Assembly (NCBI RefSeq): GCF_014651035.1
Contig: NZ_BMWC01000002.1
Location: forward strand, 248,001 to 312,000
Source of the DNA: Streptomyces lomondensis
GTDB lineage: Bacteria; Actinomycetota; Actinomycetes; Streptomycetales; Streptomycetaceae
Direction of reading: 5' to 3'
DNA: 64,000 nucleotides
Shown here one piece after another: positions 8,618 to 17,394 of this stretch; position 1 is the stretch's first letter; each line of letters opens with the position of its first letter. The notes beneath the pieces are model-generated. The model was not told the DNA's origin and ran no database searches. It saw nothing but the letters and a program-made list of their open reading frames with translations. Made by a program: the position numbers and the translations under genes.

Positions 8618-9079
8618 TCAGGCGAGGACGAGCAGGACATGCTCGTCCTCGCCGTGCCGGACGGTGCCGGTCCGACGGAAGCCGTGCTTCTCGAGGAGGC
8701 GGACGGAGCCGGTGTTCCCACTGACGGGGTCGGCGTACAGGGGCCGGTTCTCCTCGCGCTCCAGGAAGAGGCCGAGGGCCCTGCTGCCGATGCCGCGTCC
8801 CCAGTACGGGCGTCCGAGCCAGTAGCCGAGGAAGCGGCGGTCCCCGTCCCACCAGGCGACGATGTTGCCGGCGACGGCGCCGTCCACGGTGACGGTCTGC
8901 ACGAAGCAGGTGTCGTCACCGAGGACGTTGGCTTTCCAGTGCCGCAGGAACGCCTCGCGCGGGCGGGGCGTGAACCTCGACCGCCGGACGGCCTCCGGCT
9001 CGTGCTCGTACGCCAGGAAGAACTCCAGGTCGGCTTCCACGACGTCGCGCAGCCGGACGTCCAGGTCGTCATCGCTCAT
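8618..9079 (-). CDS. GNAT-family N-acetyltransferase
   Basis: A 153-residue GNAT protein of the RimJ/RimL-like type. The acetyl-CoA binding region reads GYWLGRPYWGRGIGSRAL (Q/RxxGxG/A equivalent GRGIGS), followed by VSGNTGSVRLLEKHGFRRTG, the usual β4-α4 end of these acyltransferases. Substrate unknown. It is upstream of, and close to, the deaminase and methyltransferase genes, suggesting one transcript. Confidence 0.82.
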   Translation of the reverse strand: MSDDDLDVRLRDVVEADLEFFLAYEHEPEAVRRSRFTPRPREAFLRHWKANVLGDDTCFVQTVTVDGAVAGNIVAWWDGDRRFLGYWLGRPYWGRGIGSRALGLFLEREENRPLYADPVSGNTGSVRLLEKHGFRRTGTVRHGEDEHVLLVLA

Positions 9080-9116
9080 GCCGGGAGTGTGTCAGCAGCC
9101 ACTGACAACGGGGCCC

Positions 9117-9995
9117 TCAGCGAACCAGCGGACGCACTTCTTCCGCAACGAACCGCACGAACCCTTCCGGGTCGGGCTCGTCTCCCGTCGGCTGGAGCAC
9201 CACCGTGTCGGCCCCGGCCTCGGCCAGCCGCTCCACGGCCTTGGCGACGGCACCCGCGTCCCCGGCGACCCCGAGGTCCGGAACGGATTCCAACCCCTCG
9301 GCGACCAGCTCGGCACGCAGCCGGGCGTCGGCGTCGGTCCCGGTGGCGGTGAGGAGGTAGACGACGACGGAGTGCGGCCCGTCCCCGCGGCCGGCCGCCT
9401 GCCGCCCCTCCTGGATGAGCTGCCGCGCCTTCCGCACGCCTTCGGCGTTGGTGGCGGCGGTGAGGATGGTCCCGTCGGCGGCCTCCCCGGTGAGCCGCAG
9501 CGTGCGCGGCCCGGTGGCGCCGGCCAGCACCTCGCCCCCACCGCCCGCCGGCGGCCAGTCGAGGGCGACGTCGTCGAGCTTGACGTACCGCCCGTCGGTG
9601 GTCAGCCGCTCCCCGCCCAGCAGAGCGCGCAGCGCGACGAGATGCTCCCGCAACAACGTCACCGGCGACTCGACCCGGGCTCCCACCTGCCCCATCCAGT
9701 CCTGCACACCATGCCCCACGCCGACGATCGCCCGCCCCGGGAACATCCGGTGCAGCGAGGCGACCTCCATGGCGGTGATGGCGACGTTCCGCAACGGCAC
9801 GGGCAACAGCCCGACTCCGACCCGCACACGCTCGGTCCACGCGAGCGCCGCGGCGGCGGTGGAGATACCGCCCTCTCTGAAACAGTCCTCCCAGAGCCAG
9901 AGCTCTTCGAGCCCTGCCTGGTCGGCGAGCTGGGCTACGGATCGGAGTCGTTCGGGGGCGAGTTGGGGGCGGAACACTGCGCCGAGTTCGGTCAT
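9117..9995 (-). CDS. LLM-class (F420/FMN-dependent) oxidoreductase
   Basis: A 292-residue luciferase-like monooxygenase-fold protein. Recognisable stretches are LAPERLRSVAQLADQAGLEELWLWEDCF at the N-terminus, VGVGLLPVPLRNVAITAMEVASLHRMFPGR, and the C-terminal ADGTILTAATNAEGV. In actinobacteria many members use F420. Substrate unknown. It is 37 bp upstream of the acetyltransferase gene on the same strand. Confidence 0.82.
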   Translation of the reverse strand: MTELGAVFRPQLAPERLRSVAQLADQAGLEELWLWEDCFREGGISTAAAALAWTERVRVGVGLLPVPLRNVAITAMEVASLHRMFPGRAIVGVGHGVQDWMGQVGARVESPVTLLREHLVALRALLGGERLTTDGRYVKLDDVALDWPPAGGGGEVLAGATGPRTLRLTGEAADGTILTAATNAEGVRKARQLIQEGRQAAGRGDGPHSVVVYLLTATGTDADARLRAELVAEGLESVPDLGVAGDAGAVAKAVERLAEAGADTVVLQPTGDEPDPEGFVRFVAEEVRPLVR

Positions 9996-10191
9996 GGGTG
10001 CTACCTATCCCGGACAAGCACGGGCCACACCGCGAAGAGGATGACCGCCTGCCGGACCAGCCGGGCGACGAATCGCGCGTCGGGTTGGCGGGTGGTTGAC
10101 AGCGGGGTGCGACGCCCAGGGAAGCGGTGGAAACGGCGGGGTCATCAGCGCTCCCTCATCCGTTTCGTGTGTAACGGCGATCAACGCTTAC

Positions 10192-10881
10192 TCAATCAAT
10201 GTCGTCGCCTGGTTCGGCTTCCAAGGGGTTGGTGAAGCTGACCGTCCCGGCGATCTGGCGGAGGATCTCGCGGTACTCCTCGCGGCGAGACACAGCTGTG
10301 GTGCTGACTGTGAGGACGGCCAAGCGCTTGCAGTCAGGGTGCGGCAGATGGGCGTGAATCTGAAGCAGAGGCTGCTGCGAAAGGTCACTGTCAGCCGATG
10401 CCGTCAGCATGGTCTCGCTGAAAGCGGCTGGACCACAGGAGAGTTCCAAAAATTCGATGTGGGCGTGGTTTCCGGTGGCTGTGACCGCGCGCGCAGCTGT
10501 GACACCGCGGGGGGCAGGTTTGGTGTCATGCCAGGAAATGGTGAAGAGGGAGAGCAAGGGCGGGCCGATGTCTGCCCCTCTGTCCTCCACGTCGTCACGG
10601 TGCAGGCCGATTGAACAGTGGACCGTGCCGATATCGCAAAGCGCCGCCACCAGTCGCTGGCCATACGCGAATTGTGCGATGAACTGCTGACGGACCATCT
10701 CGTCGGGCAGGGAATCGAGAAATGGAGCGACTGAGGCACGCAGCTTGTCTGCATCCGGAGAGTCCGGCGCGGGGAGCAGAGCGTCGACAGGGAGAGCTGT
10801 GTAGCCGGCGGGTTCACCGAACCAGAGTTCTGCGTGGGGGTCTTTGAAAGAGTCGTGGAAGGAGATCGTGGGGGTGTCCAC
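10192..10881 (-). CDS. Hypothetical protein of the WXG100-linked cluster
   Basis: A 229-residue soluble protein with a GTG start. No family recognised. It has no signal peptide or membrane segment; the sequence is mixed α/β with a Pro-rich N-terminal third. It sits 21 bp downstream of the membrane protein gene at 10903-11565 and is the last gene of a row that begins with WXG100-like genes, so a role linked to that secretion-type system (chaperone, immunity or accessory protein) is possible but unproven. GC content is slightly lower than that of the neighbours. Confidence 0.6.
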   Translation of the reverse strand: MDTPTISFHDSFKDPHAELWFGEPAGYTALPVDALLPAPDSPDADKLRASVAPFLDSLPDEMVRQQFIAQFAYGQRLVAALCDIGTVHCSIGLHRDDVEDRGADIGPPLLSLFTISWHDTKPAPRGVTAARAVTATGNHAHIEFLELSCGPAAFSETMLTASADSDLSQQPLLQIHAHLPHPDCKRLAVLTVSTTAVSRREEYREILRQIAGTVSFTNPLEAEPGDDID

Positions 10882-10902
10882 AGGAAGTGTCCGTTCACAG
10901 GT

Positions 10903-11565
10903 TCAGGGGCTGGCCGGATAAACGCCCACACGTCTACCGCGCTCGATGTCCTCTGCCGTCACGCCCCAGTCAGACAACCGCTGGCCGTTCCGCGAGTCTG
11001 CCCACTGTTCAAGTACGTGTAGGCGACGAGGCACGGTGCCTCCACGCCCGCCCACGGCGATGAGGCCGATGAAGCGTGGGTCTCCAGCGAACCAGATGCT
11101 TTCGATCTGCGCCTTCAACTTCGGCTTCGCACGGGGAGCCATTCTACGATGCCACCACTCCGTACGGAGATGCCGTGCAAAGACCAGCGCGAGCCGCTGT
11201 TCGGGGCGAGCAGGATTGGGGAACTCGAACCATCCGTGATGCTTTTCCGAGACATCTGGATGACTTGTCAGCCCATGTGGAACTCGTTGGAGAACCTGCC
11301 ATGGATAGGCCCGCATGATGCGTCGCATGCGCAGCGCAGGGGGAAAGTACCGCAACTGCACCACTGCCCGATAAACGCAATAGCAGAGCGGCAACACGAA
11401 AAGGAAGCCGAAGCCCGGGGACAGAAAAACTACCAAGACGTACAGCAGGCCGATCCAGGCTGCGATCCATCCGAAGAATCCGAGGACGTTCATGAACATG
11501 TGTGCCGTCCAGGACCGCCGAGTAGGTGGATGGTCCCAGGCGACGGAGTGGTCTGCCGGGTTCAC
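10903..11565 (-). CDS. Hypothetical two-transmembrane protein
   Basis: A 220-residue protein with two adjacent hydrophobic segments (about residues 22-44 and 48-66) and a cytosolic C-terminal ~150 residues containing RAVVQLRYFPPALRMRRIMRAYPWQVLQ. No named family recognised. The GTG at 11565 is chosen over 11637 because it follows AAAGAGGGAGCCC and lies just downstream of the preceding stop at 11594. It could be an immunity or accessory protein for the large WXG-like protein encoded upstream. Confidence 0.65.
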   Translation of the reverse strand: MNPADHSVAWDHPPTRRSWTAHMFMNVLGFFGWIAAWIGLLYVLVVFLSPGFGFLFVLPLCYCVYRAVVQLRYFPPALRMRRIMRAYPWQVLQRVPHGLTSHPDVSEKHHGWFEFPNPARPEQRLALVFARHLRTEWWHRRMAPRAKPKLKAQIESIWFAGDPRFIGLIAVGGRGGTVPRRLHVLEQWADSRNGQRLSDWGVTAEDIERGRRVGVYPASP

Positions 11566-11593
11566 GGGCTCCCTCTTTCCCTGCAGAAAAACA

Positions 11594-12949
11594 TCAGCGC
11601 ACAAACTGGACAAGGTCGAGGATGCCACCGTTGTCAAGAATCAGACGTGAACCATCGATCCCTGCGACGGTGCCGTCCTTGATTCCGTCATCGTCTGCGT
11701 CCACCAGCTTGTTGTACAGGCCGAAGCCACCGGTGCCCACGCCGACCAGACCCGACGTGACCGCCACTGTCTTCGCAGCGGCGTCCGGGTTGCTGAGTCC
11801 GCGAACCGCACGCATGACCAATGGGTTGTCCAGCCTCGCGATGCCCTGCATGCTGTCCACGGTCTTGGTGCCGAACAGCGCAGCCTTTTGCGCGAGGGAG
11901 AGCGTTTCGCTCCCGGCCCGCAGCGCACTCACCGTCCCCTTGACGCCGGCGACGGTGGCTCCAAGGCCCGGGACAGCCCCCATGGCGTCTGCTCCTACCG
12001 ACACCAGGTTGCTCCAGAAGTCCGCGTCGAACTCACCCTTCAGGAAGCCGTCCTTCAAGGACTCCAAGGTCTCAGGATTGGCGAAGAGCCTCACGCCGAG
12101 AGCGGTCGCGCTCAGCGCGGACGCCGTGAGCATCAGCGCCGCCACCATCGCGATCCCCAGGGGGCCGGCAAAGATGATCGCCACAACGCCGATGACCCCT
12201 GCGACGAAACTGAGAATGTCCGGCAGGTTGTCGCCGAGCCAGTCGAGCGCCTCGTCGAACCATCCCGGCTCATGAGGAGCAAGCTTCTTCGTCGCGTCAC
12301 GGATCTTGCCGGCTCGGTGCTGGGCCTTCTCCTCGTGCTCCTCGGCAAGCTTCTTGGCCTTGGCGATGACCTTGTCGAGTTCAGCCTGAGCTTCGTCCAC
12401 GGCGGAGTTCGCGCGCGTCAGCGCCTTCTGCGCCTCTTCGTGGCGAGCGCCCTTCTCGTCCATGTCAGGGTCGTTCTCGGCCTTACCCGCGCGACCCTTC
12501 GCAGCGTCCAAGGCGTCTTGGGCGTCCTTGGCGTCCTGCTCGAGACGCTTGGCACGGCGCTGGAAGTCGTCGAGTTCCGCCTCCCAATGGCCAAGCTGCT
12601 TGGCTGCCTTGCGTATGGAGTGCGCCGCGTTCTTCAGGTTCAGCGGCAGCGGACCGCCATCGAGTTGCTCGCGGAACGCGACGGCAGCGTCCCCCTTCCA
12701 GTAGCTGCCGTCGAGCAGCTTGGTGACCAGGTCATGCGTGTCTTCGAGGACCTTCGCGCAGCCAGTGAGCTTCTTGTGCAGCGCTCGAACTGTTTCCGTA
12801 TCACCCGGCACCGGATTGAACCCCAGGTGCGGATAGTCCGGGTTGGGGATGCGAGGTGCCGACTTCAGGCCCTGAGGCTTGTCGTAATCCGCCCGCGACT
12901 GAGGGTCCAGGGCCGCACCTGTACGGTCGGTTCCAGGGGTGACGGTCAC
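11594..12949 (-). CDS. Large WXG/coiled-coil T7SS-associated protein (toxin-like)
   Basis: A 451-residue protein with layout typical of putative T7SS-secreted proteins. The N-terminal ~110 residues are a WXG-like helical module with the WKG turn (YWKGDAAVAF, Trp84). Residues ~120-225 are a charged coiled coil. Residues ~244-287 are strongly hydrophobic, one or two membrane passes. Residues ~295-451 form a distinct C-terminal part ending DADDDGIKDGTVAGIDGSRLILDNGG, which may be the effector domain; I do not recognise it. The GTG start overlaps the stop of the WXG100-like gene by 4 bp, so the two are translationally coupled. Confidence 0.72.
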   Translation of the reverse strand: MTVTPGTDRTGAALDPQSRADYDKPQGLKSAPRIPNPDYPHLGFNPVPGDTETVRALHKKLTGCAKVLEDTHDLVTKLLDGSYWKGDAAVAFREQLDGGPLPLNLKNAAHSIRKAAKQLGHWEAELDDFQRRAKRLEQDAKDAQDALDAAKGRAGKAENDPDMDEKGARHEEAQKALTRANSAVDEAQAELDKVIAKAKKLAEEHEEKAQHRAGKIRDATKKLAPHEPGWFDEALDWLGDNLPDILSFVAGVIGVVAIIFAGPLGIAMVAALMLTASALSATALGVRLFANPETLESLKDGFLKGEFDADFWSNLVSVGADAMGAVPGLGATVAGVKGTVSALRAGSETLSLAQKAALFGTKTVDSMQGIARLDNPLVMRAVRGLSNPDAAAKTVAVTSGLVGVGTGGFGLYNKLVDADDDGIKDGTVAGIDGSRLILDNGGILDLVQFVR

Positions 12950-13263
12950 TTGTTGCTCCCGCTCTTGCCTTCCCTGGCCTTCTTCAGGGCTTCCTCAAGC
13001 GCCTTGTCGACTTCGAAGTAGCTGTCCTTGCTCTTCCCGATGATGTCGGCGAGATCCTCTGTCTGCTTGCCGATCTCTTCAGTCCCGTATCGCCACTCGT
13101 CCTGGAAGTGCTCGCATGCGGAGTCCAAGTCGTCCGTGCCGAGCCCGGTCACGTTCGTATCCAGCAGTGCCTTGCGCACGCCCTCGAGTGAACTCGTGGA
13201 CTTCCTCAGCATCTTCATGAAGTGCGCAAGCTCGTCACCGTCAACGGCAAGCCGTTCCGCCAT
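12946..13263 (-). CDS. WXG100-like small helical protein
   Basis: A 105-residue protein of WXG100 size and style: helix (LAVDGDELAHFMKMLRKS), a turn with a Trp (FQDEWRYG), and a second long helix (KDSYFEVDKALEEALKKAREG). Such proteins are secreted as dimers by ESX/T7SS machinery or serve as adaptors for larger partners. The start at 13263 is the ATG after GGGGAGGGGAAC; the ORF extends further upstream but without family character. Coupled by a 4-bp overlap to the large toxin-like gene. Confidence 0.75.
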   Translation of the reverse strand: MAERLAVDGDELAHFMKMLRKSTSSLEGVRKALLDTNVTGLGTDDLDSACEHFQDEWRYGTEEIGKQTEDLADIIGKSKDSYFEVDKALEEALKKAREGKSGSNK

Positions 13264-13374
13264 GCGACTGTGTTCCCCTCCCCCTGCCTGGAGCTTTCCC
13301 GAGTAAGTGACTCTAGCGTTCCGCTCACGAGACGGACGGGCGGCCACCCACAAGAGTGGCCACCGTGGATGGGC

Positions 13375-14403
13375 TCAGCGGTTCACAGCCTGGATCTCCT
13401 GTACGACCACGTCCTGGGTGGCGCCGAACGTGCCGTCGGGAAGGTCGCCTCCCGCGCCGCCGCTGCCGGTCCACTCGATCTTCCAGGTGACGGTGGCCTG
13501 GAGCGGGTACGTGCCGTCTCCCGAGGAACGCAGGTACTTCACTCCGCAGGGCGGTGTCCGGTTTGCCTTGCCCTTGGCATAGGGCTCGCCGATGCGGCCG
13601 TTGTTGATTTCGCAGACGCCCGACGCCGGGTAGGTCACGGCGTCCTTGGTGCCCGGTTCGATCCTGAGCGCCACGGGTTCCGCGGTCGCGGTCGCCTCGA
13701 TGCCGATCACCGGTACCGAGGCGGTGACGGAGACCGGCTTGAAGTCGGCGGCGTCCAGCCAGGCCCAGGTCGGCAGGTTGACCTTGGTCGCCGCGGCGGG
13801 GGCCAGGGTCACCTCGGTGCTGGGGACGCGGATCTCCGCGTAGGCGAGTTCGGCGAGGATCTCCGGCGTGACGGCGTTCTCGACGTTGGCGGGCGGGGGG
13901 TCTCCGAGGTCCACCCAGAAGGGGGGCTCGTCACAGGAGTCCCATCCCGGCGGGAAGTCCTCGTTGACGAAGGAGTCCCAGAAGTAGCCCTCGCCGGTCT
14001 TGTCCTTGTTGAAGTCCTTGTACGGGTGCCCGTTGACGTAGCGGTCGCGCTGCTCGGCATCCCACTCGTAGCCCGTCGAACCGGCTTCCCAGGTCGGCTC
14101 CAGCGATTTCTGGAGCTGTTCCGGGGTGTACTTGGGGGCGTACCAGCAGGGCGGCGGGGTCCAGGAGGTGGAAGACGTGAGGGCGCCGGCGGAGTTGCCG
14201 CTGCCGTTCTTCGAACGGTCGAAGACGACGCCGCCGACGGTTACGGAGACGGTGCCGTCTTTGCCGGTGTTGGCCTCCTGTGTTTCGCCGTCCGTGCCGC
14301 CGAAGCCCTTTTTCGCGTGGGCGGGGCCGGCAGCAGCCAGGACGACGGCTATGAGTCCCGAAGTGAAGAGCAGGCGTCTTCCGGTACGGATCAGGGCTGG
14401 CAC
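13375..14403 (-). CDS. Exported hypothetical protein
   Basis: A 342-residue secreted protein. The N-terminus (RTGRRLLFTSGLIAVVLAAAGPAHA) is a clear signal peptide with an AxA cleavage site. The mature part contains several Trp/Pro-rich stretches, including WTPPPCWYAPKYTPEQL, and a C-terminal β-rich half with paired Cys. No enzyme signature seen. Similar proteins often accompany actinobacterial WXG/T7SS loci. The GTG start at 14403 overlaps the lipoprotein stop codon by 13 bp and follows GGGGGAG, so it belongs to the same transcript. Confidence 0.72.
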   Translation of the reverse strand: MPALIRTGRRLLFTSGLIAVVLAAAGPAHAKKGFGGTDGETQEANTGKDGTVSVTVGGVVFDRSKNGSGNSAGALTSSTSWTPPPCWYAPKYTPEQLQKSLEPTWEAGSTGYEWDAEQRDRYVNGHPYKDFNKDKTGEGYFWDSFVNEDFPPGWDSCDEPPFWVDLGDPPPANVENAVTPEILAELAYAEIRVPSTEVTLAPAAATKVNLPTWAWLDAADFKPVSVTASVPVIGIEATATAEPVALRIEPGTKDAVTYPASGVCEINNGRIGEPYAKGKANRTPPCGVKYLRSSGDGTYPLQATVTWKIEWTGSGGAGGDLPDGTFGATQDVVVQEIQAVNR

Positions 14404-15047
14404 TTCGCACTCCCCCGCTGCGAGATCAGTCGCTCGGTGACCCAGACGCCGTTGTCGTTCTTGCGCAGGGTGCCGGCGTAGACGACGTAGCTGTCCTTCG
14501 TCACGGGCGTGACATCGGTCTTGCCGGTCTCCAGGAACTTGTTGAACGCCTTGCTCTGGTCCTCGCAGTACACGAGTGCGGCCGTGCCATCGTCCTTGAC
14601 GGTCACGCTCTCGTTGTAATAGCGGGTCAGACCAGTGGTGCGGGCTTTGTGGTCGACGAACTCCTGGATGTACTTCTGGCTTTCGGCCGCGGCCGTGCCT
14701 TCCGAATAGAAGCGATAGGCCTTGTCGAGCGGATCCTGCCTGGCGATTGCCATGTCGACAGCCTTGATGCGCTGTTCGGCGTCGCTGAGCACCGCGTCCT
14801 TCTCGGTGTCGCCGGTCTTCTTCCATTCGAACTTGTAGGTTACGTCCGACGGCAGCTCGATCTTGGGCCGGCCGCCCGCGTCCGCCTCGCTCGGGCTGGG
14901 CGAGGGCGATGCCTTGTCCTCGGTCTCGGCACCCGCGATCTTGTCGCTGTCCTTGCCCTTGGAGCTGTCATCGCTCCCGCACGCGGACAGCGTCAGGGCC
15001 GCAGCGGTCAGCGTGAGCGCTGCGAGGAGGGTGGGGCGGCGGTTCAC
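14391..15047 (-). CDS. Lipoprotein
   Basis: A 218-residue lipoprotein. A short signal sequence ends in the lipobox LSAC, followed by a Ser/Lys/Asp-rich linker with a SPSPSPSE stretch. The C-terminal ~130 residues are a soluble domain (EFVDHKARTTGLTRYYNESV...VWVTERLIS) of the NTF2/SnoaL-like type seen in other streptomycete lipoproteins; that fold assignment is tentative. GTG start at 15047 after GGGAG. First gene of the run down to 13375. Confidence 0.75.
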   Translation of the reverse strand: MNRRPTLLAALTLTAAALTLSACGSDDSSKGKDSDKIAGAETEDKASPSPSPSEADAGGRPKIELPSDVTYKFEWKKTGDTEKDAVLSDAEQRIKAVDMAIARQDPLDKAYRFYSEGTAAAESQKYIQEFVDHKARTTGLTRYYNESVTVKDDGTAALVYCEDQSKAFNKFLETGKTDVTPVTKDSYVVYAGTLRKNDNGVWVTERLISQRGSAKCQP

Positions 15048-15356
15048 GGTCGGCTCCCGGTAAGAGGCGAGGCTTCTCTTGAGCGAACCAAAGCTATCCA
15101 GCGGTGTGGAGCCGCACCAGAGTGAAGCTTGTCGACCGGCGGGGTGTATGGGGAGGAATCGGCGATTCGCCGACCAGTTTGAGCCGTAACGGTTGCGTAA
15201 CACGCCAATCGGTTCGTCAGGAGCGGGGGCGTTTCAGTCCTGAACCAGCAAAGGGCGGCATCGGACGTGCGCATGGGCCCGTGGGCCTATGTGGGGACTA
15301 CTCGCGTACGGATACGTTCGGTTCGGACAAACGGTGGCACGGCGGGAGGGGCCTGG
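15048..15356. other. Divergent promoter region
   Basis: 309 bp between the lipoprotein gene (minus) and the DUF192 gene (plus). It is less GC-rich than the genes and must hold promoters for both directions. Besides a small inverted repeat (GGCGATTCGCC, about 15160) I see no defined operator. Confidence 0.4.
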
Positions 15357-15734
15357 ATGGGGCGGCGGTGGCGGGACGGGCGCGGGGAGTTGGTCGTGCA
15401 CGGCAGTGGCGGGGGGCCGGGCGTGCGGGTGCCGTTGGAGATCGCCACCTCCTATCGGGCCCGTACGAAAGGGCTGTTGGGGCGGGATTCCGTCGAGGGG
15501 GCGATTCTGCTCTCGCCCGCCAACAGCGTGCACACCTTTCGGATGCGCATGCCGATCGATGTGGCCTATCTCGATCGCGACCTTCGGGTCATCGCCGTGC
15601 GGACCATGCCGCCGGGGCGGCTGGGGATGCCTCGGCTGCGGGCTCGGCATGTGGTGGAGGCGCGGGCCGGGGTGATGCGTGAGTGGGGGGTGCGGGCGAA
15701 TGTGCGGCTCGAGGTTGTCGTGGAGGGAAGCTAG
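15357..15734 (+). CDS. DUF192 family protein
   Basis: A 125-residue DUF192 protein. The core reads IATSYRARTKGLLGRDSVEGAILLSP, then NSVHTFRMRMPIDVAYLDRDLRVIAVRTMPPGR, and ends with RHVVEARAGVMREWGV, all conserved in this small β-rich family of unknown function. In many actinobacteria a DUF192 gene lies beside Tad/Flp pilus genes, as here. Start at 15357 follows GGGAGGGG; the ORF is open further upstream but without family sequence. Confidence 0.8.
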   Translation: MGRRWRDGRGELVVHGSGGGPGVRVPLEIATSYRARTKGLLGRDSVEGAILLSPANSVHTFRMRMPIDVAYLDRDLRVIAVRTMPPGRLGMPRLRARHVVEARAGVMREWGVRANVRLEVVVEGS

Positions 15735-15877
15735 GCGTGCCGTTCCAGGCTCTGACGCCCTCGCGGTCAGAGGTCCTCTCGCCGGTGGGACCACCCGTCG
15801 GTCCTTGCCGTGGTGCCGCTCCTGCCCTGCTGGGCCACGTCGGCGCCCCGTGGCCAGTGCTCGCCGTGATCCGGTCA

Positions 15878-16601
15878 TCACCATGGCGTCCGGCGGGGGA
15901 CCCGGTTCCACCACCAGCGTCCCTTTTCCTCGTCTCGTACGGGCTTCGTGTCCGTGTACGCGGTGAAGATCCTGTCCAGTCGGGTCACCACCTCCCGCAG
16001 GGCACCGGCGTACGCCTCGCCGGCCTCTCGGATGAGTTGCTCCAGTGCGTCACGGGCCTTCAGGTCACGGTGGAACAGGTCTTCCCTGTACCGCCCGCAA
16101 GGGGCCCAGTCGGTCTCCAGTCGGCGGACCAGTCGTTCCCACACGTACAGGTCGTAGCGCACGTGGTCTTCGGCGCTCCCTGCCTTGTCCCTCGGGAAGG
16201 CGGCGAGAAGGGCGTCGAAGACGGGGGTGGCGGCATCTGACGGAGCGTCCGTCCGGTACGGCGACCCAGTAGGCGCTCGGCAGGTCCAGATCCGAGGGGT
16301 GGAGGACGGAGGTTCCCGTCCTGGCCGCCAGGCCCAGTGCCAGGTCCTTCTCCGTGTGGTCGGTAGCGGTCCTGTCCTCCACGGTGATGTCCAGTTCGAG
16401 GGAGAGGTCGCCGGGCGGCAGCAGGCGCCAGGTGCAGAGCACGGGGGCGTCCCAGTGCCGTCCTTCCTGGTCGCCGTCCGCGTCGGCGACGTCGACGGCC
16501 TCGGGGCGGATCGCGAGCAGGTCCGCCAGGGCCCGTCGCAGGCTCTCCGGGGGCAGCTCAGCGACGATGAAGAGATTCGCGATCAGCACTGCGCGCGTCA
16601 C
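15878..16601 (-). pseudogene. Frameshifted hypothetical gene next to the toxin locus (immunity candidate)
   Basis: Two open pieces on the minus strand form one gene of about 240 residues. The first runs from MTRAVLIANLFIVAELPPES to AYWVAVPD; the second continues, in the next frame, DAPSDAATPVFDALLAAFPRDKAG and goes through VRYDLYVWERLVRRLETDW to the stop at 15878. The switch point is a 4-bp tandem duplication, GTCC-GTCC on the plus strand (16247-16254); deleting one copy restores a continuous frame. No family recognised. Being third after the toxin-like gene at 17395, it may be a decayed immunity or accessory gene. A sequencing error cannot be excluded. Confidence 0.65.
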
Positions 16602-16633
16602 CTCGGGTTCTCAGGCAGAAGGGCTGCGGGCTG

Positions 16634-17356
16634 TCAGTGGCTCGGGCCTTCGCTCTCCAGGTCGAAGAGCGTGCTCTGTGCCGCTTCCGCGTTCTCCCAA
16701 CGTGCCGGGCCGCCCGGCTTGACCGACAGGCGCTCCAGTGCCGCCCTGGCGTCCGGGCCGCCCATCGCGCCCAGCAGTTCGATGGCGGAGTCTGCGCCGA
16801 TGTCTGCCGTCACGCAACGCTCCGCCAGGCCCACCGCCCAGTCGGCGAAGCGACCCGGGTCGGGGTCGAGAGCCAGCCAGCGGAACACCGAGTCGGTGAT
16901 GTCGTCCCGCAGCACCGGGATCATGGCGAGCATCGCCGCTTCGACGTGCAGCACGACGTGCCGCCGTAGCGGATCCAGATGCGGCCGGCCCCGCCACGTG
17001 CGGACCAGCTCGTCCACACCGGACCATGTCACCTGGCTCGCGCGGGGCATGCTCTCCCCCACGGCCTGGTGAAACTCCTCCCACACATGCCACAGCAGGC
17101 CGGGCGACGGCGGCTGAGGCACACGCGGAGCCAGTTCCGGGTCTTCCAGAAGTACGGTCACCACGCGCCGGGCTTCCGCCAACCGCTCGTCGGTGCGGGG
17201 CAGTTCCGCGATCCGGCTCCAGTCGCACTCGTCCCAGGGCTGCGGCAGGGACCGCAGAGCGCGGGGCAGGACGTAGTCACCCTCCGGATCGTGCCACCGC
17301 GCGACCTGCGGGTCCCACGTCTCCTCGGCGTTCGGCTCCGTGCCCGACTCACTCAT
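16634..17356 (-). CDS. Hypothetical protein following the toxin-like gene (immunity candidate)
   Basis: A 240-residue, acidic, soluble, α-helical protein rich in Trp and Leu (for example WHVWEEFHQAVGESM and RHVVLHVEAAMLAMIPVLRDD). The C-terminal half (DSAIELLGAMGGPDARAALERLS) resembles HEAT-type helical repeats. No known family identified. It begins 38 bp after the stop of the 818-residue toxin-like gene and on the same strand, the usual place of an immunity gene in polymorphic toxin loci; that role is inference from position and acidity. Confidence 0.65.
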   Translation of the reverse strand: MSESGTEPNAEETWDPQVARWHDPEGDYVLPRALRSLPQPWDECDWSRIAELPRTDERLAEARRVVTVLLEDPELAPRVPQPPSPGLLWHVWEEFHQAVGESMPRASQVTWSGVDELVRTWRGRPHLDPLRRHVVLHVEAAMLAMIPVLRDDITDSVFRWLALDPDPGRFADWAVGLAERCVTADIGADSAIELLGAMGGPDARAALERLSVKPGGPARWENAEAAQSTLFDLESEGPSH

Positions 17357-17394
17357 CCCTGCCGTCCCACCACAGTCTTGCCTCCGTCGTCCGC

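Noticed and set aside
10017..10191. Short minus-strand hydrophobic peptide (FVARLVRQAVILFAVWPVL) upstream of the flavin oxidoreductase gene
   Set aside because: No start codon in frame and only ~45 codons; possibly a relic, but not supportable.
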